NCBI GenBank assembly: GCA_937983075.1 | Contig: CALKAQ010000083.1 | Span: 1-7,275, forward strand | Direction: 5' to 3' | Source: an uncultured bacterium | Lineage (GTDB): Bacteria; Bacillota; Limnochordia; DTU080; JAAYLA01 | Length of the DNA: 7,275 bases | The notes under the pieces: generated by a model | The model's database searches: none | The model's input: the letters and a program-made list of their open reading frames with translations, nothing else | Told to the model about the DNA's origin: nothing | Shown: one piece after another, positions 1-6,522 of the stretch | How the letters are laid out: each line of letters begins with the position of its first letter | Position numbering within the stretch: the first letter of the stretch is position 1 | Position numbers and translations under genes: made by a program

Positions 1-243
1 GAGCGCGCCCGGATTCAAACCTTCAGGGATGATTTTGTCTTCTTTGGCAACAAGGAAAGCGTACGCAAGCAGATAGGCATGGCCGTACCACCACAAGGTG
101 CACTAGTGATTCTGGAAGCCGTGCTCAAGTCTTATGCTGGAATTCCATACCCGTCAGTCCCTCCAAATTTGATGCACTATCTCGAAGAGCTGCCGACAAG
201 AGAACAGGCCAAACTTCTGTTGGAACCAGTCGCTGCACACTGA
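1..243 (+). CDS. C5-cytosine DNA methyltransferase (Dcm-like), C-terminal fragment
   Basis: This is the last 80 codons of a gene that begins left of the window and ends at TGA 241-243. The first residues read ERARIQTF-RDDF-VFFG, the motif IX region of m5C methyltransferases (usually R-x-Q-x-F-P-D-D-F). QIGMAVPP at about residues 24-31 is motif X (usually QIGNAVPP), which completes the AdoMet fold. The family transfers a methyl group from S-adenosylmethionine to C5 of cytosine in a short DNA target. The catalytic PC and ENV motifs lie outside the window, so activity cannot be judged. Two departures from consensus are visible: Pro to Arg in FPDDF, and Met for the highly conserved Asn in GNAVPP. 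The frame is open to the window edge and no frameshift is seen. A convergent vsr remnant follows 58 bp downstream, which supports the assignment because Vsr repairs lesions caused by this enzyme class. The assignment is firm; the target sequence is unknown. Confidence 0.9.
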   Translation, partial: ERARIQTFRDDFVFFGNKESVRKQIGMAVPPQGALVILEAVLKSYAGIPYPSVPPNLMHYLEELPTREQAKLLLEPVAAH

Positions 244-278
244 TTCACGCGCAACATTCTAGCGTACCGGCAGCCATG

Positions 279-322
279 GAGGCTGTCGGACAAGCAACGT
301 GCTAGTCCCGTCCGACAGCCTC
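279..322. terminator. Inverted repeat between convergent dcm-like and vsr genes, possible bidirectional terminator
   Basis: Arms 279-291 (GAGGCTGTCGGAC) and 310-322 (GTCCGACAGCCTC) are perfect 13-bp reverse complements. A second small stem, 293-296 AGCA with 300-303 TGCT, nests in the loop. The element lies between the two convergent genes, and the right arm overlaps the last codons of vsr, whose stop is at 302-304. The position fits a shared terminator. However, the + strand side is followed only by TTT and the - strand side has no U-tract, so intrinsic termination would be weak. A protein-bound site or a gene-end stabilising hairpin is also possible. Confidence 0.5.
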
Positions 323-504
323 TTTCACCCGCTCCACAACAGAAACCAGGTCATTACGGATTTCGCATCCCCAGAAGCGCAGCACACGCCAACCCTCACG
401 CTCGAGTTGCTCAGTTACCATTCGGTCCCTCATCTGGTTGCGACGAATCTTTTCTACCCAGTAGTGGCGATTCTGTTTTGGAACCAGGTTGCATTCCGGA
501 CCGG
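302..504 (-). pseudogene. vsr: Truncated vsr (very-short-patch-repair endonuclease), C-terminal remnant
   Basis: Read right to left, the frame gives AGPECNLVPK, then YWVEKI-RRN-RD and EREGWRVLRFWGCEIR, and ends at TAG (304-302). This is the C-terminal half of the Vsr endonuclease fold (usual order: zinc-site Cys, PK..N..YW..K..RN..RD, GW.VL..WECE). Compared with E. coli Vsr (about 156 aa), the Cys of PEC matches C73 and the Cys of WGCE matches C117, both zinc ligands. The N-terminal half, holding the equivalents of E25, D51, T63 and H69, is absent. Coding stops at the IS boundary near 504/505. A GTG at 514-512 inside the IS end opens the frame (70 codons in all), but the product would lack the catalytic site. 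Vsr normally nicks 5' of T in T:G mismatches formed by 5-methylcytosine deamination. The Glu to Gly change in WECE may be later decay or natural variation. Confidence 0.88.
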
Positions 505-519
505 CATTTCGCACCCCTG
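505..519. repeat. Left terminal inverted repeat of the IS
   Basis: The sequence CATTTCGCACCCCTG is the exact reverse complement of 2387-2401. It directly abuts the truncated vsr coding sequence. Pairing does not continue outward beyond base 505, so the tip of the element is probably here or within a base or two. Confidence 0.85.
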
Positions 520-594
520 AGGCGAGCCGCCCGGTAGTTTTTGCCTCCAGTTTTTCTCCACGATAGGAGGAAGTGAGCGACGAGTCGCGAACCC

Positions 595-627
595 TCGAGA
601 AAGCCGTTTATGAAGGGGTTTTCTCGA
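595..627 (+). promoter_or_regulatory. Hairpin over the transposase ribosome binding site
   Basis: TCGAGAAA (595-602) and TTTCTCGA (620-627) are perfect 8-bp complements separated by 17 bases. The only plausible Shine-Dalgarno stretch (GAAGGGG, 612-618) lies in the loop, and the ATG at 629 is two bases after the stem. Many IS elements use such leader structures to limit transposase translation from transcripts that enter from outside. That role is inferred here from position alone. A second, small stem (GCGAC 577-581 with GTCGC 584-588) lies just upstream. Confidence 0.4.
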
Positions 628-628
628 C

Positions 629-2338
629 ATGAGGCTCTCGGACATCCGTGCGAAGGTGGTCGGGGCCACCGCTTTCATCGCTCAGGTCTGCCGGGACCTT
701 GGCATTGCCGACAAGGTCAACCGCATGGTCGAATGGGACCAGAAGCAGTGGAAGCTCTCACCCGGCACCCGCGTCGTGGCTCTCATCATCAACATCATCT
801 GTCATCGCCAACCCCTGTACCGGGTCTGGGAGTTCTACGAACACCTCGACCTCGGTTTGCTCTTTGACCAACCGGTGACCCTGGAGGACCTCAACGACGA
901 CGGCTTTGCCCGCACCCTCGATCGCCTGCACGCCTCCGGCGAGCTGCGGCGCCTGGTGCACACCGTGGCCCTGGCCGCGGTGCGGCGTCTGCCGCTGGGT
1001 ATCCGCTCCGTCCATGCCGACACGACCAGCATCAGCCTGCAGGGAGAGTTCGAGGGCACCGAGAGCGACCGCGACTTTCAACGTGAGAACCCCGATCGTC
1101 CCCTGCTGAACATCACCCACGGCTACAGCAAGGATCACCGCCCGGACCTCAAGCAGTTCATCTACGGCCTCGTGGTCTCCAAAGAAGGTCTGCCGCTGCT
1201 GGCAACGGTCAACGACGGCAACACCAGCGACAAGAAGTGGAACCTGGAGGTCATCCGGGAGATCCAGCAAAGCTTTCTGGACCCCGTGGAGTTGCTGTAT
1301 GTGGCCGATTCGGCTCTCATCACCCGCGAGAACCTCGAGGAGATGGCCCGGGCCGGGCTGCGTTTTGTCTCCCGGTTGCCTGAGACCTACAAGGTGGCCG
1401 GTGAGTTCAAGGAGCGGGCCTTTGAGGAGAACCGATGGGAACTCATCGGACGCCTGGCCGAAAGCCCCCACGGTGCGGTGTACCGCTCCTGCTCCTACAC
1501 CGGCGAGCTGTACGGCCGGACCTACCGGTTTATCGTCGTCCACTCCAGCTCCAAGGACAAGCGCAGCCTCAAAGCGCTGGAGAAGCGCATCGACGAGGAA
1601 CGCACCGCCCTGGAGGCGGCCGTGGCCCAGCTGGGCAAGGAACGCTTCGCCTGCCGGGAGGATGCCCAGAAGGCCTGGGACCAGTTCGCCGACGAGCGAC
1701 GTCCCCGATACCACCGGCTCGAGGGGGAAGTGGTGGCTGAGGAGGTTGTCAAGCGGCCACCCGGCCGTCCTCGTCGCGACGCTCCTGTTCCGACCATCAC
1801 CCGCTATGCCATTCGCGCCCGGGTGCTGCCGCCCACCGAGGAGCAGCGGCAGATGGAGGAGGCCAAGGCCAGTACGTTCGTGCTGATCACCACCGAGCCG
1901 GAAGACGTCTACAGCGATGCCGCCATCCTGGAGGAATACAAGTTGCAGACCGCGGTGGAAACCCGGTTTCGCAACCTGAAGTCCCGGCCCAACATCGTGG
2001 ACAACATCTACGTGAAATCCCTGCGCCGGGCTGAAGCGCTGGCCTACGTTTTTCTGCTGGCACTCATTGTGGCGTCCTACATTGAGATCAAGATTCGCCA
2101 GGAGCTGGCGGTGCGTCAGCGGCCCTTCCTCGTACCGGGCAACCGCTGGACGCAACGGCCGACGATGACCATGATTTTCGATGTGCTCAGCAGCGTGTGC
2201 ATCCTCCAGATTCCTTCCGAGCGAGGCCTACGGCGGTTCCTTCCCGACGACACCGATCCCAGGGTGTATGAGTTACTGGATCTCATGGGCTTTGATCACC
2301 GGGTGTACACACGGCCTCCAGGTGCGGGCCTCAAGTGA
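629..2338 (+). CDS. IS1634-type DDE transposase (IS4 superfamily)
   Basis: This is a full-length 569-residue transposase that catalyses cut-and-paste type movement of the surrounding IS. The N-terminal region (about residues 5-110) resembles DUF4277, the usual N-terminal domain of IS1634 transposases, with SPGTRVVALIINII and RQPLYRVWEF. The RNase-H-like core shows the first Asp in SVHADTTS (D131), a GNTSDKK turn near 197-203, the second Asp in LLYVADS (D227) and the Glu in YKLQTAVETRFRNLK (E444). The last block has Y437, Q440, E444 and K451 in the spacing of the IS4 Y-R-E-K signature, with Gln in the Arg place. A charged, probably helical insertion occupies about 305-385. A TGA in frame at 611-613 leaves ATG 629 as the start. 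No frameshift or internal stop is present, so the protein is probably functional. Family assignment is confident at superfamily level and good at family level. Confidence 0.93.
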   Translation: MRLSDIRAKVVGATAFIAQVCRDLGIADKVNRMVEWDQKQWKLSPGTRVVALIINIICHRQPLYRVWEFYEHLDLGLLFDQPVTLEDLNDDGFARTLDRLHASGELRRLVHTVALAAVRRLPLGIRSVHADTTSISLQGEFEGTESDRDFQRENPDRPLLNITHGYSKDHRPDLKQFIYGLVVSKEGLPLLATVNDGNTSDKKWNLEVIREIQQSFLDPVELLYVADSALITRENLEEMARAGLRFVSRLPETYKVAGEFKERAFEENRWELIGRLAESPHGAVYRSCSYTGELYGRTYRFIVVHSSSKDKRSLKALEKRIDEERTALEAAVAQLGKERFACREDAQKAWDQFADERRPRYHRLEGEVVAEEVVKRPPGRPRRDAPVPTITRYAIRARVLPPTEEQRQMEEAKASTFVLITTEPEDVYSDAAILEEYKLQTAVETRFRNLKSRPNIVDNIYVKSLRRAEALAYVFLLALIVASYIEIKIRQELAVRQRPFLVPGNRWTQRPTMTMIFDVLSSVCILQIPSERGLRRFLPDDTDPRVYELLDLMGFDHRVYTRPPGAGLK

Positions 2339-2386
2339 GCGCCTCGAGGGACGCCGCCTCAAAAAAAACCAACGGACTCCACCGGC

Positions 2387-2401
2387 CAGGGGTGCGAAAT
2401 G
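2387..2401. repeat. Right terminal inverted repeat of the IS
   Basis: The sequence CAGGGGTGCGAAATG is the exact reverse complement of 505-519. Between the transposase stop (2336-2338) and this repeat there are 48 bp, including the palindrome CCTCGAGG (2342-2349) and a run of eight A (2361-2368). On the - strand this becomes a T8 tract that could dampen transcription entering the IS from the right. Confidence 0.85.
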
Positions 2402-2619
2402 GTGGTCTTGTGTCCACCAAACCGGGTCAAGCTCATACATGTGGCATATCCATAGGCGTCTGCACTCGCAAGACAGGGCTGGGGCCAGGCTAAATAAATT
2501 GAAGGGGAGCTGCCCGAGCCATAGCAAGCATTACGACGTACGATCTGTCAGCGTGAGTGCTCTGCGTCCAGAAAAGCAAAGTGCAAGTAAGTCCTGAAAA
2601 CACGCGTAACTTACTCCTC
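2402..2619. other. Non-coding junction between the IS and the helicase gene
   Basis: I translated this 218-bp stretch by eye on the - strand in all three frames and found no vsr N-terminal motif (no NMxxI, PGRPD or GCFWH-like string) and no frame that runs through. The - strand frame that crosses into the IS has no recognisable family. The bases just after the IS (2411-2435, starting TGTCCACCAAACCGGG) have the look of a terminus of another transposable element, but no transposase piece follows. I see no promoter or RNA gene here. The stretch contains the 3' flank of the helicase operon. Confidence 0.6.
2586..2615 (-). terminator. Weak candidate terminator after the helicase gene
   Basis: AGTAAGT (2586-2592) and ACTTACT (2609-2615) form a 7-bp perfect stem with a 16-base loop, beginning 5 bases after the helicase TAA (2622-2620). 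On the - strand it is followed by a T-enriched stretch (TTGCACTTTGCTTTT) instead of a clean U-run. The stem is AT-rich, so intrinsic termination would be inefficient. The location at the operon end is the main argument. Confidence 0.3.
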
Positions 2620-5600
2620 TTACCTGCTCAATGCTTGAGTCAGCTGTTTAATCTCACCATCAAGCCTATTCAGCAACGTTGGGACCCGCACCGATCCTCC
2701 CCGAACCTTGTACGAGTCCGCTATCGCCCTGGCAGCGTCAAGACTTGCCTCCACTAACATCCGTGGAACCGGGACCGTAACACGGGTCGGTCCCGTGAGA
2801 ATCTGGAGGTCAAACAGAAGGCTTTCCTCTCGTCGGAATGGTTCTGCAGGTATACTTGTAAGAACGGAAGAACGAGACTCGCAGAGCTCCTCCACTTCGC
2901 GAAAAACGCGGTTCAGGCTCGCGGTTGAACCTGCTTGTCGGCCTACTTCGTAAAGAAGATCCCTGATCACTGCGAGTTCAAGAAGGCGCTGGAGACGTGC
3001 GCTGCGGACGTTTTCCCTTTCAATCAGATGAACGCTGCGCGTCAGCCGAAATTCCTCCGCAGCTAGTTCCCTGAGTTTACGGCGCAAGGGAGCAACTTCC
3101 GCCTCATCCAGCGTGACGTCCAGGGCGAGCTCCAAGTTGTCAAGATCGCGCCACGACGTTATGAGCCGCACATCCACGGCACCCGAAGCTGTCCGACAAG
3201 CTACAGCATATCCTACTAGGGAGAGTGGCTCGTCCTGTCCGGCGGGAACTTCGAGCCTACGGATACATCCAGGAAGTTCAAACTGCGTCATATGGTCCAA
3301 CAACGCATCAAAAAGCGGATCTCCATAGGACGCGAAGTGAACCCGTCTTCCTGAGTCGGGAATACCGACTTCATAGACTTCCGGTGAGACCGTAAACAGG
3401 GTACCGTCGGGAATGCCGTTCACGCCCCGTATGCAAAAAACTGCTTCGTCCTCAGTATGAAATTCGCAGCCAAGACGGCGCAAATACTCGGACTCTGTCA
3501 GGGCTTGCCAAATAGACATACGGTCAATGGGTGCCTGAGGTTGCCTTGGATCGGATGCCATGCGCAAATAGATGTCATACAGCTCTGTCGCCGGTATCTC
3601 CATGCTTCTCGTTCGTTCCCGCTGCTCACGCAGTTGCTGCATGGCACGTTCGCTAAGCTCTTCCTCGCTGAGCGTACCTTCAGCCAGTTGGCGAAAGTCA
3701 TCAGACGTTACGGGGAGAAGAGAAATCTGCTGGGTGCCGACAACAAGGTTTGCCGCTTGCAGACGTTCTAACAGACGACCGTAGACTTTTTCCTCAGCGC
3801 TGCCGGTATAACAGAGATTGATCACGTATATGTCATCGTGACGCTGGCCAATACGATCGATTCGGCCGATGCGCTGCTCAATCTTCATCGGATTCCATCC
3901 GAGATCAAAGTTGATTAATGTATCGGCCGTTTGCAGGTTCAAACCCTCAGCTGCTGCGTCCGTGCAAACCAGAACGTCGATCTCGCCTCGCAGAAACAGA
4001 GACTTGACTTCTTCTCGGTCGACATCCCGCATCCTACCGATCTCCGGGTCGTAATAGGAAGCACCACGTCCAGAATACGTGCCGATACGCATGTGCGGGT
4101 TCACAGTACGCAGTTGTTTGACAATGTCACTCAGCGTATCGAAGAAGCGAGTGAAAATCACTGTCTGTTGGATGCGTCCATCCTGCTTCCGTTTATCAAG
4201 AATGCGCAACAACGTCTGCAATTTCGACGGATGACCCTGGAGTTGTTCCAGATCTTGAAGCAGCTTCTGCAGCTTTTCACGTTCCCACTTCAGATCGTTG
4301 GTATTGCGATCCTTCAGCAACATGTCTGCATCGGGTAAATCCTCGTCAGAATCCCCTTCGAGCAGGTCGTCAAGAAATAGGTCCTCCTCGACACGGGATG
4401 CAGCGCTCTGCTGATACGCCAGAGTCGCCTCCACTCTCTCTAAACGGCGCTTCAGCGTTTGTTGGATAGCATACAAACTTGAAGCAAAGCGCAGACGCAA
4501 GAAACTCAGGAAGAACTGCATCGTGTTACGCGCTCGGGCACTGGCATTCGCTGACATCTGCTCATTGAGACCCTTGCAGTATTCGTCGAGCTGATCGTAG
4601 ATTCGCCGCTCCGCCGGTGAGAAGATGATTTTCTCCAAAGGCATAACATGTCTGCGTGCGAGGTTCTGCTTGAGCTGACCATTCTCACGGTAGATCTCCA
4701 ACAACTCTCTCGTATGGCGCATCATGACGCGTGACAGCGGCGCTGTAGTAAACAAGACCCGACGCAGTATCTCCTGATCGCGGCGGCTTCTCGAAATGCG
4801 TCCGTTCTCGAGCCAGCGGTCGAACACCCGTCGAAATGTTGCAGGCATCACGTGGTTTCGGATGTAGTCCCACAGGAACGGATCCTGGAACTTGATGGCG
4901 CCAACAGCTCGGCGCAAGAAGGAGCGTTCCGCATCAGTTATCCCAGCGTTGTTCGCAAGTTTCGCCAAGATGGCGTAATACTCAAGCGTGAGACGTGGAG
5001 CGTATTGGAAGGGCCCAACTCGGTTCGTGAGCGCGATGAGATCGGACACTTCAACAGGATGCAACTGCATCGGGGTGGCCGTAGCAAGCCATAGGCTGCG
5101 TGCCCTCGGTCGAAGCAGGTCACGTAGGTTCTTGTACAGCTCCACATACTCAGGATACGCGGCTGTACCCTCGGTAGCGTTGCTGCGTCGCGCCGCGTGG
5201 GCCTCGTCGAGCAGCACGATATCAAAGGGATCTGCCTTTCGGATGTCTTGAGCGCGCTCCCTGCGCGCCAATAGCCCGGTGGAGATAATCATGAGATCCG
5301 GCTCAAACAGAGATCCGGCAGGCACATTCCGCTCGGCTGGCAACAAGTACTCATGCCCCACCCCGCCAACCGTAACCGCTTTACCGAAAGGCATGAGCAC
5401 TTTTGTTGCCATCTGCCGCAGCCACTGCTCCGTGAGGCTCGCCGGTGCAGCTATTAAGATGCGCCTGACCACACCAGAAAGGTAAAGGCACCGAAAGGCT
5501 AGGCCGGCCTCGATCGTCTTACCTAGACCCACTTCATCGCAGAGCAAGTAGGAGTAAGGCCACGTAGCGACCAATCGCCGTACAACCACTTCTTGATGCG

Positions 5601-6510
5601 GCCACGGGTCGACGGGGGCCGTGCTGAGACCAACAAGCCTGCCGTTGGGCATTTTCGGCGCATCCCGCAGCACTGCAAACCGAAGCCGCTCCAAAGCGGA
5701 TGGACCCACCGATGCCAGCGAGACTTTGGGACGAGTGCCGTCGATCTCCGCCGGAACGGTGATACCGTCGGCGAGACGAATCAACCGTTCCCGGACCGCA
5801 TCTGGAAGTTTACGGACGGCTACATGCGGCGCATCGTCATTCCAAAGAATCTCAAAGTCCGTTGTTGCCTTCTCCACCTCGTAACGGTCGCGCTCGCCCA
5901 TCCAATCATAGAACATGGTGAGGTTTTCAAAGTTGTGCTGCAGGGCCGTTTTCGATTCGTTGAGGGAACCGGTGCCGTAGATGCGGTTCCCGAATTCATC
6001 CGTCATCACAAACCATTTTTCATGGAAGTATCCGTCTTCGGTGGATTCGAAGGGAATAGGTTCGCCTGTGCGCGCGTGTCTCCGCAAGGCGACGCGGACT
6101 TCGAGGTACCCATTGGCGACCATCCACGCAAGGAGCGTGACACCGCGCCGAACATCCTCGGGCCACTCATCGTCTCGCTCTAAACGCTCATTTAACGCGC
6201 GTGCAAACCTCTCCTGATCGCCCGCCAATATGGCCTTTACATCCTCGGGGTCAAGGTCAGCGCCGGTGATGAGCCGCATCTTTCCCTCACGACCTACGAA
6301 GCTCGTAAAACCCTGCGAAGCCGCGGCAAGCGACGAGGACCGAAAGTATCCAGCCACTCGGTCATATGTCTTGGCCAGACTGAGCGCGGGAATGTAGAAA
6401 TCATGAAGGATGTTGTCAGGCGGCTCATCTCTTTTCACCGAGGAGCTTCTGTAGGAGTACTGCCAGGATCGTGACCGGAATCCCAGCTCCTCCCGGCGCT
6501 GCTCTTGCAT
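2620..6510 (-). CDS. PLD-like nuclease / SNF2-family DEAH helicase fusion, probable anti-phage protein
   Basis: This 1296-residue protein has three parts. Residues about 30-230 are a phospholipase-D-like nuclease module: YDRVAGYFRSS at 49-59, HEK at 163-165, GTGSLNES at 179-186 and NFE at 193-195. It has a single HxK...GSxN half-site, so two subunits would normally pair to make an active site. Residues about 300-920 are an SF2/SNF2 helicase core: WPHQ (303-306), Walker A DEVGLGKT (325-332), DEAH (435-438), TATP (477-480), VIFTRF (784-789), motif V TDAAAEGLNLQ (850-860) and motif VI QRIGRIDRIGQR (879-890). All key ATPase residues are present. An acidic, likely helical insert lies at 705-760. 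Residues about 925-1296 match no domain I recognise. The protein should translocate on DNA using ATP and may cut it through the PLD module. ATG 6510-6508 is chosen because AGGTGA (6522-6517) lies 6 bases upstream. The gene follows the DUF1156-like gene with a 6-bp gap, so they are probably cotranscribed and coupled. Relatives occur in phage-defence loci; the exact system name is not certain from this window. Confidence 0.9.
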   Translation of the reverse strand: MQEQRREELGFRSRSWQYSYRSSSVKRDEPPDNILHDFYIPALSLAKTYDRVAGYFRSSSLAAASQGFTSFVGREGKMRLITGADLDPEDVKAILAGDQERFARALNERLERDDEWPEDVRRGVTLLAWMVANGYLEVRVALRRHARTGEPIPFESTEDGYFHEKWFVMTDEFGNRIYGTGSLNESKTALQHNFENLTMFYDWMGERDRYEVEKATTDFEILWNDDAPHVAVRKLPDAVRERLIRLADGITVPAEIDGTRPKVSLASVGPSALERLRFAVLRDAPKMPNGRLVGLSTAPVDPWPHQEVVVRRLVATWPYSYLLCDEVGLGKTIEAGLAFRCLYLSGVVRRILIAAPASLTEQWLRQMATKVLMPFGKAVTVGGVGHEYLLPAERNVPAGSLFEPDLMIISTGLLARRERAQDIRKADPFDIVLLDEAHAARRSNATEGTAAYPEYVELYKNLRDLLRPRARSLWLATATPMQLHPVEVSDLIALTNRVGPFQYAPRLTLEYYAILAKLANNAGITDAERSFLRRAVGAIKFQDPFLWDYIRNHVMPATFRRVFDRWLENGRISRSRRDQEILRRVLFTTAPLSRVMMRHTRELLEIYRENGQLKQNLARRHVMPLEKIIFSPAERRIYDQLDEYCKGLNEQMSANASARARNTMQFFLSFLRLRFASSLYAIQQTLKRRLERVEATLAYQQSAASRVEEDLFLDDLLEGDSDEDLPDADMLLKDRNTNDLKWEREKLQKLLQDLEQLQGHPSKLQTLLRILDKRKQDGRIQQTVIFTRFFDTLSDIVKQLRTVNPHMRIGTYSGRGASYYDPEIGRMRDVDREEVKSLFLRGEIDVLVCTDAAAEGLNLQTADTLINFDLGWNPMKIEQRIGRIDRIGQRHDDIYVINLCYTGSAEEKVYGRLLERLQAANLVVGTQQISLLPVTSDDFRQLAEGTLSEEELSERAMQQLREQRERTRSMEIPATELYDIYLRMASDPRQPQAPIDRMSIWQALTESEYLRRLGCEFHTEDEAVFCIRGVNGIPDGTLFTVSPEVYEVGIPDSGRRVHFASYGDPLFDALLDHMTQFELPGCIRRLEVPAGQDEPLSLVGYAVACRTASGAVDVRLITSWRDLDNLELALDVTLDEAEVAPLRRKLRELAAEEFRLTRSVHLIERENVRSARLQRLLELAVIRDLLYEVGRQAGSTASLNRVFREVEELCESRSSVLTSIPAEPFRREESLLFDLQILTGPTRVTVPVPRMLVEASLDAARAIADSYKVRGGSVRVPTLLNRLDGEIKQLTQALSR

Positions 6511-6516
6511 GCTGCA

Positions 6517-6522
6517 TCACCT
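6517..6522 (-). promoter_or_regulatory. Ribosome binding site of the helicase gene, overlapping the upstream stop codon
   Basis: The - strand reads AGGTGA (6522-6517), then six bases, then ATG at 6510. The TGA of the upstream gene is the last three bases of this Shine-Dalgarno sequence. Ribosomes finishing the methyltransferase would sit on the helicase start, which suggests translational coupling and fixes the start choice. An out-of-frame ATG at 6517-6515 is ignored. Confidence 0.65.

Larger units (their letters stand above)
505..2401 (+). mobile_element. Complete insertion sequence, IS1634-type (IS4 superfamily), about 1.9 kb
   Basis: The element is bounded by perfect 15-bp terminal inverted repeats (505-519 and 2387-2401) and carries a single transposase gene with about 110 bp of leader. 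The size is within the usual range for IS1634-family elements, and the coding region is visibly more GC-rich than the flanking host genes, which points to acquisition from elsewhere. The left end sits directly against vsr codons. No direct target duplication is seen: the six bases before the left end are GACCGG and the six after the right end are GTGGTC. The absence of a duplication, together with loss of the vsr 5' half, suggests a deletion or recombination next to the element after insertion. Confidence 0.85.

Noticed and set aside
299..520. A 73-codon + strand frame
   Set aside because: It is antisense to the recognisable vsr remnant and crosses the IS boundary.
520..546. A small GC stem (GGCG 521-524 with CGCC 528-531) before a TTTTT run, considered as an inward terminator
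   Set aside because: The stem is only four base pairs and the T-run starts six bases after it; too weak to list.
758..2155. A 465-codon open frame on the - strand inside the transposase gene
   Set aside because: It is fully antisense to a clear transposase with DDE motifs, its composition reflects the high GC of that gene, and the protein (rich in V, L, G, H, Q) matches no family.
2273..2527. An 84-codon - strand frame spanning the IS right end, considered as the missing vsr N-terminus
   Set aside because: It contains no Vsr motif and runs across the inverted repeat into antisense transposase sequence.
4852..5251. Overlapping + and - strand frames of 80-95 codons
   Set aside because: They lie in or opposite the helicase core between motifs II and III and have no start signal or recognisable product.
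5593..6183. A 196-codon + strand frame
   Set aside because: It lies wholly opposite the PLD and pre-helicase region of the helicase gene, whose motifs are unambiguous.
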